Assembly (NCBI GenBank): GCA_020205615.1 | Contig: CM035168.1 | Location: 8,498,237-8,562,236 of the forward strand | Reading direction: 5' to 3' | Length of the DNA: 64,000 nucleotides | DNA from: Panax quinquefolius | Taxonomy: Eukaryota > Streptophyta > Magnoliopsida > Apiales > Araliaceae | Program-made: the position numbers and the translations under genes | Notes under the pieces: model-generated | What the model saw: only the letters and a program-made list of their open reading frames with translations | What the model was told of the DNA's origin: nothing | Database searches by the model: none | Shown here: one piece after another, positions 51,781 through 64,000 of the stretch | Numbering within the stretch: position 1 is the first letter of the stretch | How the letters are laid out: each line of letters begins with the position of its first letter

Positions 51781-52199
51781 AGTATTTATTCCTCGATCTA
51801 ATCAAAGAATCTTAATACATTGTCAATTTGTTTCACTTTCAATTCTTTGAACCTTTCAAATAATTCACACTTGTATTTCAAAGAAATACACACATTCAAC
51901 TCTTTGAATGATCATCTCCTTTTCTTATACTAATTTGTTCAATATGCAAAATTATTTTCACGTAAGTCAAGTATACAAATTTATTATTAATAATATTCCA
52001 GCTTATATACAAAACATTATTATTATAAATAGAACAACAATTGTTCTTAATTATAATACCAAAGATTTCATCATCCAACAATAAAATGGAAATAATATTT
52101 TTAACAAGAACTCGAATACAATAACAACTTATCGACTTAATAGATTTGCCTTCAGTAGGCATTGCTAAACTATAAGTTTCTATGGCTAATGGCAACCTT

Positions 52200-53182
52200 T
52201 GCTTCATTTTCCACACATAGATTACTTATATTTGTTTAGCTTTCTACTTCGCTTGGTCCCTTCATAAATCTATATTTATGATAACCAAAGTCAGATCCAA
52301 TACCCAAGTAGAACTCGACTTAAAGAAAAATTTATTTTAAATCATGAACAAATTTGTATTTGTAACCAAACTTCACTAAGCTTCTTTGGTTAGCCTCTCA
52401 AAGATGCTTCTCGCAGCTTTCTTTCCAAGTGTCCAAAGCTTATTGCAAAGGAAGCAAACTCCTTTGCTATCCGTGACGCTTTTGTTCTTATTATCCTTTG
52501 TTTACGCTTTTCATTTACCTTCTTTGAATCGCTTTCTTTTTTCGTAAGATCCTTTGGCCCCTACCAAGAAGACTTGGTCTTTCTTGGTTGAAAGTGACTC
52601 TCAACATTTTTCAATATGTTAAGCAAATCAACGAGGTCGATATCTAGCTTGTTCATATGAAAAATTCACAACAATTGTGAAAGGAGTCCGGAGTGAGTGC
52701 AAGATCAAATCTCGCTCAACTCTCCATCCATGACAAAACTCGTTGTCCTAATCGATCAATCAAATTGATAATGTTAAGGACTTTTTATCTCATTTATAGT
52801 GTCATCGGTCATTCTAGATCTAAGAGCTCCTTAGATATCCGATATCTATCGGTCCCCACTTTCCTCACCATCAACTACTTGATGTGCGGAATATAGTAGA
52901 AGCATCCATAGTTTCATGCCGACGTCAAGCTCACATTACTCATGGATGCGAGCATGATGCATCGAGCCAATCAGCATCATCATCTCGCCACTTTCTAAAA
53001 GTAGCAATGTCTTCCTCAGAGGGCATTGTTCTAAACTATCAGCGAGGATAGGCGATTATGACATAAGATAGCTTTTCACCATGAGAACTATTCTCAAATT
53101 CCTTAACCAATCCGCTTAATTCTTGGCCCCGTTAATTTAGCATCTAATATGCTTCGCAGTTGATGATAGTAATTTTAGACAT
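52200..53182 (-). pseudogene. Copia gag remnant, right copy
   Basis: It aligns with the left-copy gag (44860-45819), with the start near 53182. It shares the major defects and adds its own small indels, so the loss of coding capacity probably predates the duplication or was copied with it. Confidence 0.78.
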
Positions 53183-55124
53183 TGTAAAATTTCAGAAATG
53201 AATTTGTAATTAACAACATTTTAACATACATTCTTTTATTAATTACCAAAATAAATTAGGTCTTGTTTTAAATTGGTATCTCCCACTATTTTCTTCAAAC
53301 TATATTACCTCACTTATATAGTTCTAAAAATCTAATTAAAGATTTGCTAGTGAGAATAAGGATCCCATTTCAAATGTATATAGCCTTGTGGTGACACAAC
53401 AAACTATATATAAATAAATAGGTAGACAACTTTTGTCAATTACATCAACTATGCAACTCCTTGTATTTTGCCTCTTAGATTATTTCGATCAAGTGGTGGC
53501 ACATCCGAATCAAAATTATCCAAGTTAAGTCCAACCTAGCACTCCATATATTCAAAAAAGAAAAATATCATCCTTGTGGTGACACAACAAAACAATATTG
53601 TTCAATTTTCTTTATAAGCATCAAATGTGATAAATTAACATCTTAAATACTTAATACTTGCCTTGGTGGTGACACAACAAACTCATATTAAATATTTAAT
53701 ACTCTATTAATTTTATCATGCTAGAAGGCTTACGCTCGATATTCCAAATATCTTTGAACGCTAGACTTAATATAAAAATTTGAGGGGTTTGTTATTAATT
53801 TGTCTCATCTTGTTTAGCGCACAAGCATTTATATATATATATAAAATAATATATTATATTAATGAACATGCGAAGCATGTTTGCATAATATATAATATAT
53901 ATAGTATAAGCATACATATATAGAATACTATATTCTACCCTTGATTGATTATGGACTTTTATTCTAGTTTGGTTCACTAGAGCCACCAAGTGAACCAAAA
54001 GGTCAAACCCTAGGGGTGCAAGAAATAATATTTAAATATAACTATTACATTTAAACCCTGCTCCATTACAAATGGGTCTTCAAGCGCCTTTTGTCCTTTG
54101 ATCTCCAATTTTTCAAAATTAATTCTAACTATTCCTATTACAAAACTATTTTAAAATAAATAAAACCTTGATCAAGAATCGAGGGAAGTACATAGAGAGG
54201 AGATAGAATTTATATTAAGAAAAATTAGAGAAGACGAGGTAGGCACGCAGACCCCATTTAATAAAACCCATACATTCATGCATCCAACTAAAATAAAATC
54301 CAATCGCATCGGTCAATAGTCCATAATCAATCCCATTTATTATCATACACATCACCATACGCATCAATAAATAATATTCATCTTATGAATAATAAACATT
54401 TAATATATATATATATTGATATCATTTAATGGGCAAATTTAGTTAGATAAAATCTATTTTGAATCAAAATAAACTCCTTTATTTTAATCCAAATTTAAAT
54501 CAAAATAAAACTATTTTATTTTAATTTATCCAATTTTGAATAAAATAAACTATTTTATTTTAATCAAAATTTTAATCAAAATAAACTCCTTTATTTTAAT
54601 TAATTATGGAATCCAATTCCATGTAAAAAAAAAAATCTTTAATTAAAATAAACTCTTTTATTTTAATTAATTATGGAATCCAATTCCATGTAAAAAAAAA
54701 TATTTATTAAAGGAAACACTTGATATTCTTTCCTATTCACAAATAAACTCCTTTATTTTGAATAATATGAAATCTTATTCCATATTTAAATAAACTCTTT
54801 TATTTAAGAAAATTAAGATTCTCTTTCCTATTCACAAATAAACTCTTTTATTTTGAATAATATGAAATCCTATTTCATATCTAAATAAACTCCTTTATTT
54901 AAGGAAATTAGGCAATCCAATTTCAACTCCAATTAGTTAGCATGGAATCCAATTCCAACTCTAATTAGTTAAGATGAAATTTTTAATTTTAAAATTAAAA
55001 TAAACCTTTTATTTTAATTATAAAATTATTAAAATTAAAATAAAACTTTATATTTTAATATTAAAATAAACCATTTATTTTAAAATTAAAATAAACTTTT
55101 ATTTTAATTATATAATAATTAAGA

Positions 55125-55211
<87 letters not shown>

Positions 55212-55550
55212 CCGCTCTTTTTATTAATATGTGAATCCTCGCCATCTTAGCTCTCATTTAATCATTTTGTAAACAAGATTACCACGAATCAAATAAAAAA
55301 TAAAATAAATGTATACGATAAAATCACGTGAGTTATTTTAATGGGCCACGATATTCCTTCGACTTTGATTTCCGATAAAAAAAATCGCAAAAAAAAAAAG
55401 TAAAAATTACTTTATTTTAAAAAACGCAAACAGTTTAATTGATTTTTTTTTTTTTTTTTTTTTATTTTATACAATAAAATTATGCCCAATTAAATTGTTC
55501 TAAACACATATCAATATATATCAAATTTGAATAATTAATAATTTGCATAA
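53183..55550 (-). other. Long copia leader, right copy
   Basis: It is equivalent to 45820-48204, with the three CCTTGTGGTGACACAACAAA-type repeats (53384, 53573, 53660), AT-rich tandem units and (AT)n (55124-55212). No coding capacity. Confidence 0.8.
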
Positions 55551-55569
55551 AGGTTTGGCTCGATGCCAC
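55551..55569 (-). other. Copia primer-binding site, right copy
   Basis: The complement GGTGGCATCGAGCCAAACC is a version of the left-copy site with a small change (TCGAG for TCAGAG). Confidence 0.75.
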
Positions 55570-57404
55570 CGTTAGGTTGTAATATTCATATCTCGCAATC
55601 AAATTGCAAAATAATGCTAAGCGTGTAAAATCGAGTTTAAAAAATTTACAAACCATATACCCGGATCACCCTTTATGCATAATTATTAATTAAACGAAAA
55701 GATCAAGAATAAAATCATACCTCAAGATCGAGCTTCCTCGTACAAGTTCACCTCCAACTTTTCGCTCAACTTGAATCCACCGGGTTTGGTTCCTTCCTTT
55801 TGATCAACGTTAGCCACCCATGTGTTTGGCCTCTGAGGGTGATCCACCAAGGAAGAAAAGGAATTCAAGAAGATGGTTATTTGGCTCAAACCCTAGTTTT
55901 CTATCTCTATAGAAAGGTGTACTCTCCCAACAATTGAATTATGTCGTATGTTGAAAAAGTCAACAACCCCCCACCACCCATAATAAGACTCTCTTATTTA
56001 TAGATGTGGGCAACCCACCTTAACAATTAAGGAATTGAGATTTATTTATTTAATTAAATTCTTTTAATTAATTAAGCTCCCTAATCTAATTAGGGATAAT
56101 TAATTAAACTCTTTTAACTAATTTTCCTTCCTAATCCAATTAGAATAAATGAGAGTACTTATATTAAATTAATTCCTAAACTCTTTTAGAAATTAAAATA
56201 ATAATAATTGTAATAATATTAATAAGACTCTCTTATTAATTTATATTTAATATTTCTAAAATATTAAATAATAAATATTAAGCTATTTAATTTATTCTAT
56301 CACCATAGATTAAATTAAATATACTTAACATATTATTACGATTATGCCATTAACTTCTTAAATAATTATTCTTCCTTTTATGGTGTGTAACCTTTAGGTT
56401 CTCCATATTAAACCAATTGTGAATAAATCAATTAGAATAATTCTAATCTTATTTAAATAAATAAATTAAATAATTAATTTATTTAAATAAATAATATTTA
56501 TTCTACAATAGGATAAGCCTCCTATCGATCAACGACTTTCCGTATAATATAGATTTCAACATTAATCATTAAAGAACCTTTGAGTAAATAGTTACCGTAT
56601 AATTCAATCCTTCCACCATACAATGTCCCAATTAAATATAAGACATGGAATTACCACAAGTCTTATTTTATTTAATTATATGTATTTCGATCCTTAAATG
56701 CACAACTCCAAATAATGCAAATTAGAAACTCATTTCTAATTTCATTCTCGCCGCCAAGGACTACCGGGTTGTCATTTATCGAATCACATAGACATTTTTC
56801 TTCTTTTTTATTAGAAGTGGTAAATTCTTTATCGATCATACATTATCTCCATGTACAACTTATTATACCCAAGCATACCCTTTGATATACCCTAAGGGTC
56901 TTAAGGAATAAGTCAAAGTATAACTCATCATACACAAGATACTATGATGATCTCAAGTCCAAGGATTACTTGTACTACTATCACTACAGAATTCCTATCG
57001 ACAGCAAATAAAACTCCATTAGGTATTCCTTAGCGAGCCACGCTCAAAGGAACTTATTCTCTAATAAGCACTTATTACTTGCTTTTAAGTCTCCACACAA
57101 ATGATCATGAGATCAACATCCTCATCCAACGAAAGAAGCAACGAGTGTACCCTCCACACTAATCCCCAATATAGAATCCAATGATTGGGAACTATTTTAT
57201 CCTTTCTAAGAATTTAGATCTCATTAGAATGATCATCATCATTATTCTAAAAGCATTGCTTAAAACTATGGGTTTATCACATATTATAAAACAACCATCA
57301 CGTAGATAATTAAAAGCCTTTAATAAATTATAATTTTTATTAATAAATGAATAAGATTTTACAAAGATATTTTATCATCAAACATTAGAATGCATCTACT
57401 TTCA
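55570..57404 (-). repeat. Copia array LTR 3 (1835 bp)
   Basis: It is the 5' LTR of the right copy. The end at the primer side is CGTTAGG instead of TGTTAGG. The other end (57360-57404) is more decayed than in LTR 1 and 2. Confidence 0.9.
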
Positions 57405-57989
57405 CTATTGCATTATTCTTCAAAGCCCCCTATTTCAGGAACGACGAGTTTAATCAATGTGAATAATAATAATGATGATGGGTTTTATCACATTATTAAC
57501 GTAAAAAAACAAAAATCATATAAAATGTAATACTTTATAAAATTATTCGTTTTATTAAATAGTAAATTCTTTTATATAAAATGAATACTTTTATAAAGTT
57601 ATCTGCTTTATTAGACAATAATTAGAATATATTATATTTTATTATGCATAGTGTTTGCATAAGTGCTTGATAAGTATTTGCATAGTAAAATTTTTAAAAA
57701 GTTATTCGTTTTATTAGATTATAAATAGAATATATTATATTTTATTTAAAAGATTTTACTTTAAATATGGACCGTCCGATTAAAGTAAATCAATCTGGAC
57801 CGCTTCATGGATTGGTTACTTATTCATTTTATTCTTCTATAAATAAGCTCATTCCTTCATTATTTCTTACTTAATTCATTTGAAACTAGAGAGAGAAACT
57901 ATAGAGAGAAAAGAAGAAAAGTATTCTCGCTACTTCACTACTCTCAGATATCAAGTTTCTTTTTACGGTAAGGGGTATTATTTTTTGTA

Positions 57990-58480
57990 TTCATGAAGAG
58001 AACTTCTATTATTCCATCTTTATTATTCTCGTTGAATAACTCAGATACGCCAATTTACCCTATACTTGGTGAAATTCTTCCAGATTCCATTCTTTATTAT
58101 TCATTGGAATATCTTTTCTGCGTAGTACGCTTGGACTGGTTTCGTGTTTATTATTCATTTGGAATATCCTGTTTCAGACTTTTTTACGCCGGACTGGTTC
58201 CGTCTTTATTATTCTCTCGTTGGAACATCCTATTGGTGTGAATTTCACCGACCAGTTCCGCCATTTAGTATTCTCATTGAATAATGCATACATCGCAAGT
58301 ACCGTGCATGGTGATTTCATTGTATTTCATTCTTTATTATTCTCGTTGAATATCCTGTAGACGGCATGTATTACGCCCGACCGGTTCCGTTATTTATTAT
58401 TCGATGGAGTAACTTCATCTATGCTAAGTACCGCATGCATGGTGATTTCTTTTGTTATTCCATTCTTTATTATACTCAAC
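57990..58480. repeat. 60-bp minisatellite in gypsy LTR
   Basis: Units with TTTATTATTC...TTGGAATATC and GACTGGTT(T/C)CG boxes occur in the same position as in the other gypsy LTRs. Confidence 0.85.
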
Positions 58481-59645
58481 AAGTTAAAGTTTTTACTTCT
58501 ACACTCTATGAAATTAGTGGAATATTCTTGATATTTGCGCTCATCCAAAGATCTTTCATGGAAATATTCTTCTAAGCATTCTTGAACTTTACTTTACAAA
58601 GAAGTATCATGTTGACAATTTGACGCGTTATTAGTTCCCTGAATAAATTAATTCTTGAACTTGTTTTATTGAATTCTTATATCATTGTCATCATCCTCAT
58701 GTTTATATTATTTTTGAAAGTTATCCGTGGCTTCGTAGTATGTAGATGGACTTGGTATGATTATGACCGTGGATTATTCGGTTGTAATCATGGACCGTAA
58801 TGTTACAAATGATGTGGTAAAAGTCCTCATTGGCCCAAGTGTATTGATGGACGATTGTTGGCATGATCATGACCATTGATGAATACACAAATATCTTTGG
58901 CCCGTGAGTGCATGGATAACTTGTGGTCGTGACCCTAATGAATATCCTTGGGCGTGAGTGTAGGGATGATGTGGATTATTTATTAAGTCGAGTCTCAAAT
59001 ATAAAAGTGATGAAAACCTTTTTAAATCATAAAAGATAGTAGATTTTATTCTCTACTTGACTCTTTTAATGGATTGCATGTTCATTGCCGCAGAAACTTG
59101 ATGTCTATTATATTTTATCGGTTTAACATCATGAGGACTAATGATAATTTATTCTCGCATTATCTTAGTCATAATATTTCTTATTGGGCTAGTTGAGCTC
59201 ACCTTTTCTTTCACCGCTCTCTTGAGAAATGAGAACGTAGCCGGACTAGCTCTGGGAACGGAGTGATGGTCCTAGATGGTGTCTTAGTAGTCCTCACTAT
59301 TCTCATTAAATAGTGTGATAATAAATGTAATGAGGACTAAATTGAGTGTGGATATTGTCTAGATGAAAATATTTGTATTAAAACTCACAAGATGTATTTT
59401 GTCGTATTTTACACGACTGTTGTATAATCAAGTTGTATTTGAATTTAGTACCATGTATTTGGCGACTCAAGATGGGTGATGTATACCTATTTTGGGGGCG
59501 TCACAGGTACGATCCACCATTTCCTGATAGAGCAAAAGATGTTATTGAAGATTTGACATTAAAGTTGAAGATGAGCAGAGAGATGTTGGTTAAATTGAAG
59601 AATGAAAATAGTGAGAAGACCAAGGATTGGAAAGAGTTGGCATAA

Positions 59646-60226
59646 CTTGATTCAAAGAAGACATTGGAGAAGGAGGTTAAAAAAGTCAAGAAGATTACCA
59701 CCAAAGCTTAACAAAAGGAAAATTTTTATGGTTTCTTTTAATTTGCTCATGGATGTTAGTCATCGGTGTTGTTGGTGTTAGAATTTGAATGAATGTTGCT
59801 CTGTTTTAATGTATTAGTTAGCTTGAAGGTTTGTTTCTAGTGGTGTTTCAATGGATTTTGATGTTTGGTGTTGTTTGGTGTTTCAATGAATGAATGATGC
59901 TGTTGTTTCAAAACTCTCTGAATAATGTTGCTGTTTCAATGAATGAATGATGCTCTGTTTTAATTAATGAATGGCATGCTCTGTTTCTTGTCTTTCTTGT
60001 TTTTTGCTATCATGCAGGATTCATCTCCATCCTAACCCAACTATGTTGCTAGGATTGTTTCAGTAGTGAACAAGCACTCGTGGGGAGTATCCAACCATTT
60101 CAATGAAAATAACAACCATTTCAATCAACACATTGTCCAAACTTGATATTAAACAAAGGTCATGAATATTAAACAAAGTTCTTAAAAATTAAACAGTGAA
60201 ATCTCATGTTCCTACTGGCTTCCAAC
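59646..60226. other. Region between the convergent MULE genes
   Basis: Up to about 59709 a coding-like continuation of the GRF frame is seen after the stop. Beyond that there is presumed 3' untranslated DNA with a repeated AATGAATGATGCT(C)TGTTT phrase (about 59887-59985). The transposase stop is at 60227 on -. Confidence 0.6.
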
Positions 60227-61982
60227 TTAATCTCTCATGTTCTCCAACTGACTTGACTGAGTAAGTGTTTCCGTTGTGCTTGAAGTTGGTGGATTGTTGC
60301 TTGATGTAAGTAGGTTTCGATACATTCTTGTAGCAGGAGGTGTGTTATTTCTACTTGATCCATCTTGATATATGACTTCTCCTGGAGTTGGCATCTGCAT
60401 TTGACATAACCAAGCACAAATATGGTTACATATAAAAAATGACAAATAAAAGTAACATAAATACTTGCAATTTAAAAAAAGTTGTAACTCACAAAAACTA
60501 AGCCAGAGTTTTGTCCATTCATATTATCTATTACAGCTCCCTCAGGACTAACATAAACACCAAATCCTTTTGGTACTTTAGCGCGGGTCTTTATCCTCTT
60601 AACTTGCAACTTTGGTGTAGTATTAGTCTGTAGATTGTCCTATAAAAGTAAAGAAAGAGAAATGTCACTTAGAGTTTAGTGTACAACAAGAAAATTCATT
60701 TTATTCCACTGTTAAACTAAAATTTAATACCTTGTTAGAATTTCTAGAATTGTTATGTTTCTTTTTTGGATCTGCTGATGCAGTGCAACTTTTTCTCTTG
60801 ACCTGCCTACTTGCCTGACATAGAGAAACAGTAATATTTAACTCAGTTAAACAAAACTGTTACATAAAAATAATGTTAAAATGCTATAATACTTACATCA
60901 TTGATCGCAGCTTCATCTGTTTGGCATCGATGGTAGAGCGATGCTACCCTTATTGTGCCTCTCACATCTGCCTACATTTTGAGCAATGCATTTTCCTTCC
61001 CTTCTTTGTTATCCTTGTAGGATTTTTTTTTATTCTCCAATCCTTCTTTCCTTCTCATTTTCTGAGGTCTTCCCAATACTTTATTTCATATTGGAGGAGG
61101 TAACATCTTCTGAAAACTTGTTTCACCCCAAAAACTGCTTATAACATCTACCATGTGTGTGTAGGCTTTTAGGTATGTTTCCTTCTTGTACCAATGAGCA
61201 AGATAAGTTTCAGGCTCTTCCTCTCTGAAATATATTGCTGAAATTGCATGAGCACATGGAATCCCTGTCAAATCCTACAGTATCATTTGTTTCTCTTCCA
61301 TCATCATCAGAATTTACAGTCTGTTGTTGCTGAACATTTTTCTGTGTACCTGAGTGTAGATTAGTCTCATCTTCCTGTGTAGTTGTCTGTACATTAGTCT
61401 CATTTTCAACCTCCTTTTCTCCCACCTCTTGCAACTCATGTAGATCAATACCACCAGCATCATCAGGATCTCCAACCTCTCTCATTTGTTTAGTATACTC
61501 CTTAAATTTTGTTCTTGCATTTTGGTACTCTTCATCACTGCTTAATTGTTCATCATCACCAGGCAAGTTAGCATCAGAGTCCTCAGAACTTTCATCACTA
61601 GTGAAGTCACCATTCACAGCATTGTTCCCCTCATTTTCATTTTCTTTGAGCTTACTAAGTAGATCAAGGTTCTTCAGATAATCAGGGTGATCCTTGTCAA
61701 GTTTATGATCCACAAAAACTTTTACAGTCATATCTTTTGCAGAAGCTTTAATTAAATCTCTAATCGAATCATCATCATGAATTAATCTAAACCCTTCACC
61801 ATATTTAAAGAAAACCTTAGCAATAGTATGGTACCTTAATATATGAGCCATTTGTTCATTTATACGTGTAGTGCACAAGAAATCAGGATCACTAGGGACA
61901 ACCTTTTTCAACCCTCCTACATAATGTTCTGTGGGCTCAGTGACAAACTCTCCACCATAGTGCACAATTAATGAAATCATAT
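60227..61982 (-). pseudogene. MULE transposase remnant: PB1-like domain joined to SWIM and zinc knuckle, core deleted
   Basis: The first coding exon (60897-61982) opens MISLIVHYGGEFVTEPTEHY, then VGGLKKVV and FVDHKLDKDHPDY: the PB1-like N-terminal domain of plant MuDR-type transposases. An acidic linker follows (ESSEDSDANLPGDDEQ). Near 61283 the frame passes straight into LTGIPCAHAISAIYF and YLAHWYKKETYLKAY, the end of the SWIM zinc finger, missing its first CxC. Then come GRPQKMRRKE and a damaged knuckle (CSKCRQ...HNKGS). Later exons, judged by splice signals, are 60731-60814, 60493-60639 (VPKGFGVYVSPEG) and 60227-60394. Family proteins carry several hundred residues of DDE catalytic domain between linker and SWIM, absent here. 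A stop follows MLPPPI. It is not functional. Confidence 0.87.
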
Positions 61983-62384
61983 CTCACATCAGTAAAAAAA
62001 AAAAAATAACATAGAGTAAGCAATGAGAGATTAAGTAAGCAATCCGACAAAATATAAAATCTAATTCTCCAAAACAGAAAACTAATATATAAATGAATGA
62101 TATAATTCAAATCATCAAGAACAGTGATATAGAGCACAAGAGCACAAGAGGTGTTCTTATTTGCAGATTCAACACATATCATTAATTCAACACCAAGAGC
62201 ACAATTTTGGGGAAAATGACCACAAACATCCAACGAGGTGGGCATTAACCACATAAAGTAAGCATAAACAAAGATTAAGTTCAAAATCGAGTGCACATAA
62301 CAAATCTTTAACACTCGAAATAAGGGTTTGGGTGCTTACTCAAAATGGAACACACAAAATCAAAAATAAGGGTTTGATGCTTAC
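61983..62384 (-). other. Predicted leader intron of the MULE transposase
   Basis: On - it starts GTAAGC after AACAACAAAA and ends in a T-rich tract (TTTTTTTTTTTTTACTGATG) plus TGAG, two bases before the ATG. The open frame of 125 codons inside it is a shadow. Confidence 0.6.
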
Positions 62385-62540
62385 TTTTGTTGTTTAACAA
62401 ATTTGGGGATAAATCGCCGAATCGATCGTAAGGCTTGAATCTCTGGATGAGATCGACTTCGAAGCTCTTCTCTCTCTGTATTCTATCTCTCGCATTTGAT
62501 CTTTCTCCCTAACCCTTATTTCTTCCTCACTTGGTCACGT
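62385..62540 (-). other. Predicted 5' untranslated exon of the MULE transposase
   Basis: It is purine-rich on - (GGGTTAGGGAGAAAGATC, then GAGAGAGAAGAGCTTCG) and is typical of a plant leader. The transcription start is unknown. Confidence 0.45.
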
Positions 62541-62693
62541 GAGAAGTATTATTCCCTCCAAAACTGATGTGTCTAAGGCTATCATTATCCACGTCAGATG
62601 AGGAAGCCACATCATAATTTTCCATCTACTCCATTAGTCAATTTTAACGATTATTTCAAAATTGGAAAGTACAAGCATCAAATCTCAATAATT

Positions 62694-62786
62694 TTCGAGT
62701 ACAATAACCAGTTTGTAAGTTTTTTCACTTTGGGTACCAAATTGTAAGTCAGGTCCCAGTACAGGTACCAAAAATGTATTTATCCC
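62694..62786 (-). repeat. MULE right terminal inverted repeat with complete outer end
   Basis: 62694-62762 pairs with the left repeat. It continues as AGGTACCAAAAATGTATTTA-TCCC to 62786, giving an element start of GGGATAAATAC on -. The target copy TATAATGAT follows at once. Confidence 0.9.
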
Positions 62787-62823
62787 TATAATGATTGGCC
62801 ACTTGTAACCCTTGTTTATACGT
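62787..62823. repeat. 37-bp direct repeat flanking the MULE, right copy
   Basis: It matches 37366-37402 except for two bases near the middle (AACCCTTG against AACTCATG). It directly follows the complete right end of the MULE. Confidence 0.88.
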
Positions 62824-63244
62824 CTATTTTGGTTCAATTGGCCAATTCCCATGCTACAACTTTTGAGTATTTAATCGTGAATATTAATGTCAATAGTCAT
62901 CTACTAATTACTCCGTTCGTGAACTCTTCTGTGAAGACATAAAAATTAAATATAAATATATTATAATTAGATATAAAAATTAGATATAAATATTTGTTAG
63001 TTTTTTTATAAGGACATAAAAATTAAATATAAGTGCACAAGTATTAAGGAAATGATTATATAGTACTAGTATTACTATTAAATATAATATTAATTATCTA
63101 TATTGTCCATGTATTGAAAAAAAGAGTATTATTTATTGGGTAAAAAATAGTGAAAGAACCAAATTTATATTTAATATTTTGAGTAATATTCTCAAAATAT
63201 TGAAAACTGAACAATTAATGCTTACTTAAAATTCTCAAAACATA
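62824..63244. other. AT-rich DNA with decayed Stowaway-like sequence
   Basis: ACTCCGTTCGTGAAC at about 62911 and inner blocks shared with the MITE at 31451 (AAATATAATATTAATTATCT) suggest an old Stowaway copy. No gene is seen. Confidence 0.55.
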
Positions 63245-63530
63245 CTCCCTCCGTCCCTTAATATAAGACGCTTTTAGAGACATATTTTTGTCCCTTAATA
63301 TAAGACGTTTTAGAATTTCAAGTAAACATTAATTATTTAGTTTCTAATATTACCTCAAGTATTAAATATTACTATAATTTTTGTTCTCTCAAAGATGTTT
63401 TTTGCCCAATAAATAATAACACTTTTTCATCAATACAAGGGCAATACAGAGATAATTGATATTATATTTAATGTTATACAATTATTTTCTTAATACTTAT
63501 GCACAACTTTAAAATATCTTATACTCTCTC
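63245..63530. mobile_element. Stowaway-like MITE, partial
   Basis: It starts TA-CTCCCTCCGTCCCTTAATA. A second GTCCCTTAATATAAGACG follows 46 bp later, so the left end is duplicated. The right terminal repeat is not recognisable. Confidence 0.7.
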
Positions 63531-63808
63531 TATTCTTAAAAGATTTTCGTTTTAGAAAGTAATTTTTGTTCTTAAAAAATTGACGTTTTGAGTTTATCAA
63601 TACAAAGTACTCCATCTGTTCCTAAATAACTGATGTTTTAAAATAATGGTTTTGTTCAAAAATATTTGATGTTTTAAGAAACCAATATGTTTTTATTACT
63701 TTTTTTCAATTTTGTTCTTGTCATTATTAGCTTCATTAATACTCACTTTAATTATTTTTCACATTTTCTCTTTTTTCAAGGTTAATGTTTCATATTCTTT
63801 AAACTATA
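63531..63808. other. Further Stowaway-like fragments
   Basis: TACTCTCTCTATTCTTAAAA (about 63521) and TACTCCATCTGTTCCTAAA (about 63609) are degenerate MITE ends followed by AACTGATGTTTTAAA-type inner sequence. They are stacked without clear right ends. Confidence 0.55.
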
Positions 63809-63951
63809 CTCCCTTCGTCCCTAATTATTTGACGTTTGTTCAAATCTAAGAGAATTAATGACAAATTTTCCAAAATTATCCCTCATTAAACTCTTTCTCT
63901 CTCCTTATCCCAACAAAACTCTACTTATTCTAACAAAAGATTTAAGGGTAT
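63809..63951. mobile_element. Stowaway-like MITE, reversed copy of the 34174 family, cut by an LTR
   Basis: CTCCCTTCGTCCCTAATTAT and the inner CTCTTTCTCTCTCCTTATCC plus AAAGATTTAAGGGTATT match the complement of 34270-34386. It breaks off at 63951, where a gypsy LTR begins. Confidence 0.8.
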
Positions 63952-64000
63952 TGTGACGCCCCCAAAATAGGTATACATCACCCATTCTAAGTTGTCATTA
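63952..64000 (-). repeat. Start of another gypsy LTR, cut by the window edge
   Basis: TGTGACGCCCCCAAAATAGG and ATACATCACCCATTC are the reverse LTR terminus seen at 13866, 16009, 21275 and 37922. The rest is outside the window. Confidence 0.85.

Noticed and set aside
61937..62314. 125-codon frame on - overlapping the transposase start
   Set aside because: It covers the predicted leader intron (GTAAGC to T-rich acceptor) and its only family-like part is the shadow of the PB1 start.

Overview
This window is plant nuclear DNA, very AT-rich and almost entirely transposable elements. The evidence for a plant is the Ty3/gypsy and Ty1/copia LTR retrotransposons primed by methionine-tRNA-type sites, Stowaway-like MITEs with CTCCCTCCGTCCC ends, and a Mutator-like element (MULE) with GRF zinc-finger and PB1/SWIM coding remains. 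I see no ordinary host gene, tRNA, rRNA, CRISPR array or bacterial-style operon. The species cannot be named from this sequence.

Layout. (1) 1-12.6 kb: a gypsy LTR (201-1071 plus 8937-10633) is split by a related gypsy element with two LTRs (1072-8936) that landed in an (AT)n tract. It is followed by pol and LTR remnants of a third gypsy copy and a copia gag remnant. (2) 12.6-26.3 kb: a nest of four levels. An old copia LTR is split by a forward gypsy solo LTR, which is split by a reverse gypsy solo LTR, which is split by a two-LTR reverse gypsy element (16009-23693). The three gypsy insertions each keep perfect 5-bp target duplications (AATTA, CTATT, ACTTG). (3) 26.3-34.1 kb: AT-rich spacer, a 3-kb SIRE-like LTR unit with CTTAA duplications, and small inverted-repeat MITEs. 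(4) 34.2-37.3 kb: a Stowaway-like MITE split by a gypsy solo LTR (duplication CAAAT). (5) 37.4-62.8 kb: one MULE with 69-bp terminal inverted repeats (66/69 matching). It carries a GRF-type zinc-finger gene on + and a PB1/SWIM transposase remnant on -, and is blown up from roughly 4 kb to 25 kb by a gypsy solo LTR in exon 1 and a second gypsy LTR in exon 2. That second LTR is itself split by a tandem copia array of the form LTR-internal-LTR-internal-LTR. (6) 62.8-64 kb: Stowaway remnants and the start of another gypsy LTR.

The most informative unit is the MULE. Removing the insertions and one target-site copy for each restores an open two-exon GRF reading frame of 120 codons. This shows that the two distant coding scraps at 37.9-40.8 kb and 59.5-59.6 kb are one gene, and that this gene and the transposase remnant at 60.2-62.5 kb lie inside the same pair of terminal repeats. 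The transposase has lost its catalytic core, so the element cannot move by itself.

The gypsy LTRs carry several kinds of internal minisatellite. Copies differ by many 1-5 base indels at recurring motifs, which may be real divergence or consensus error in the assembly.
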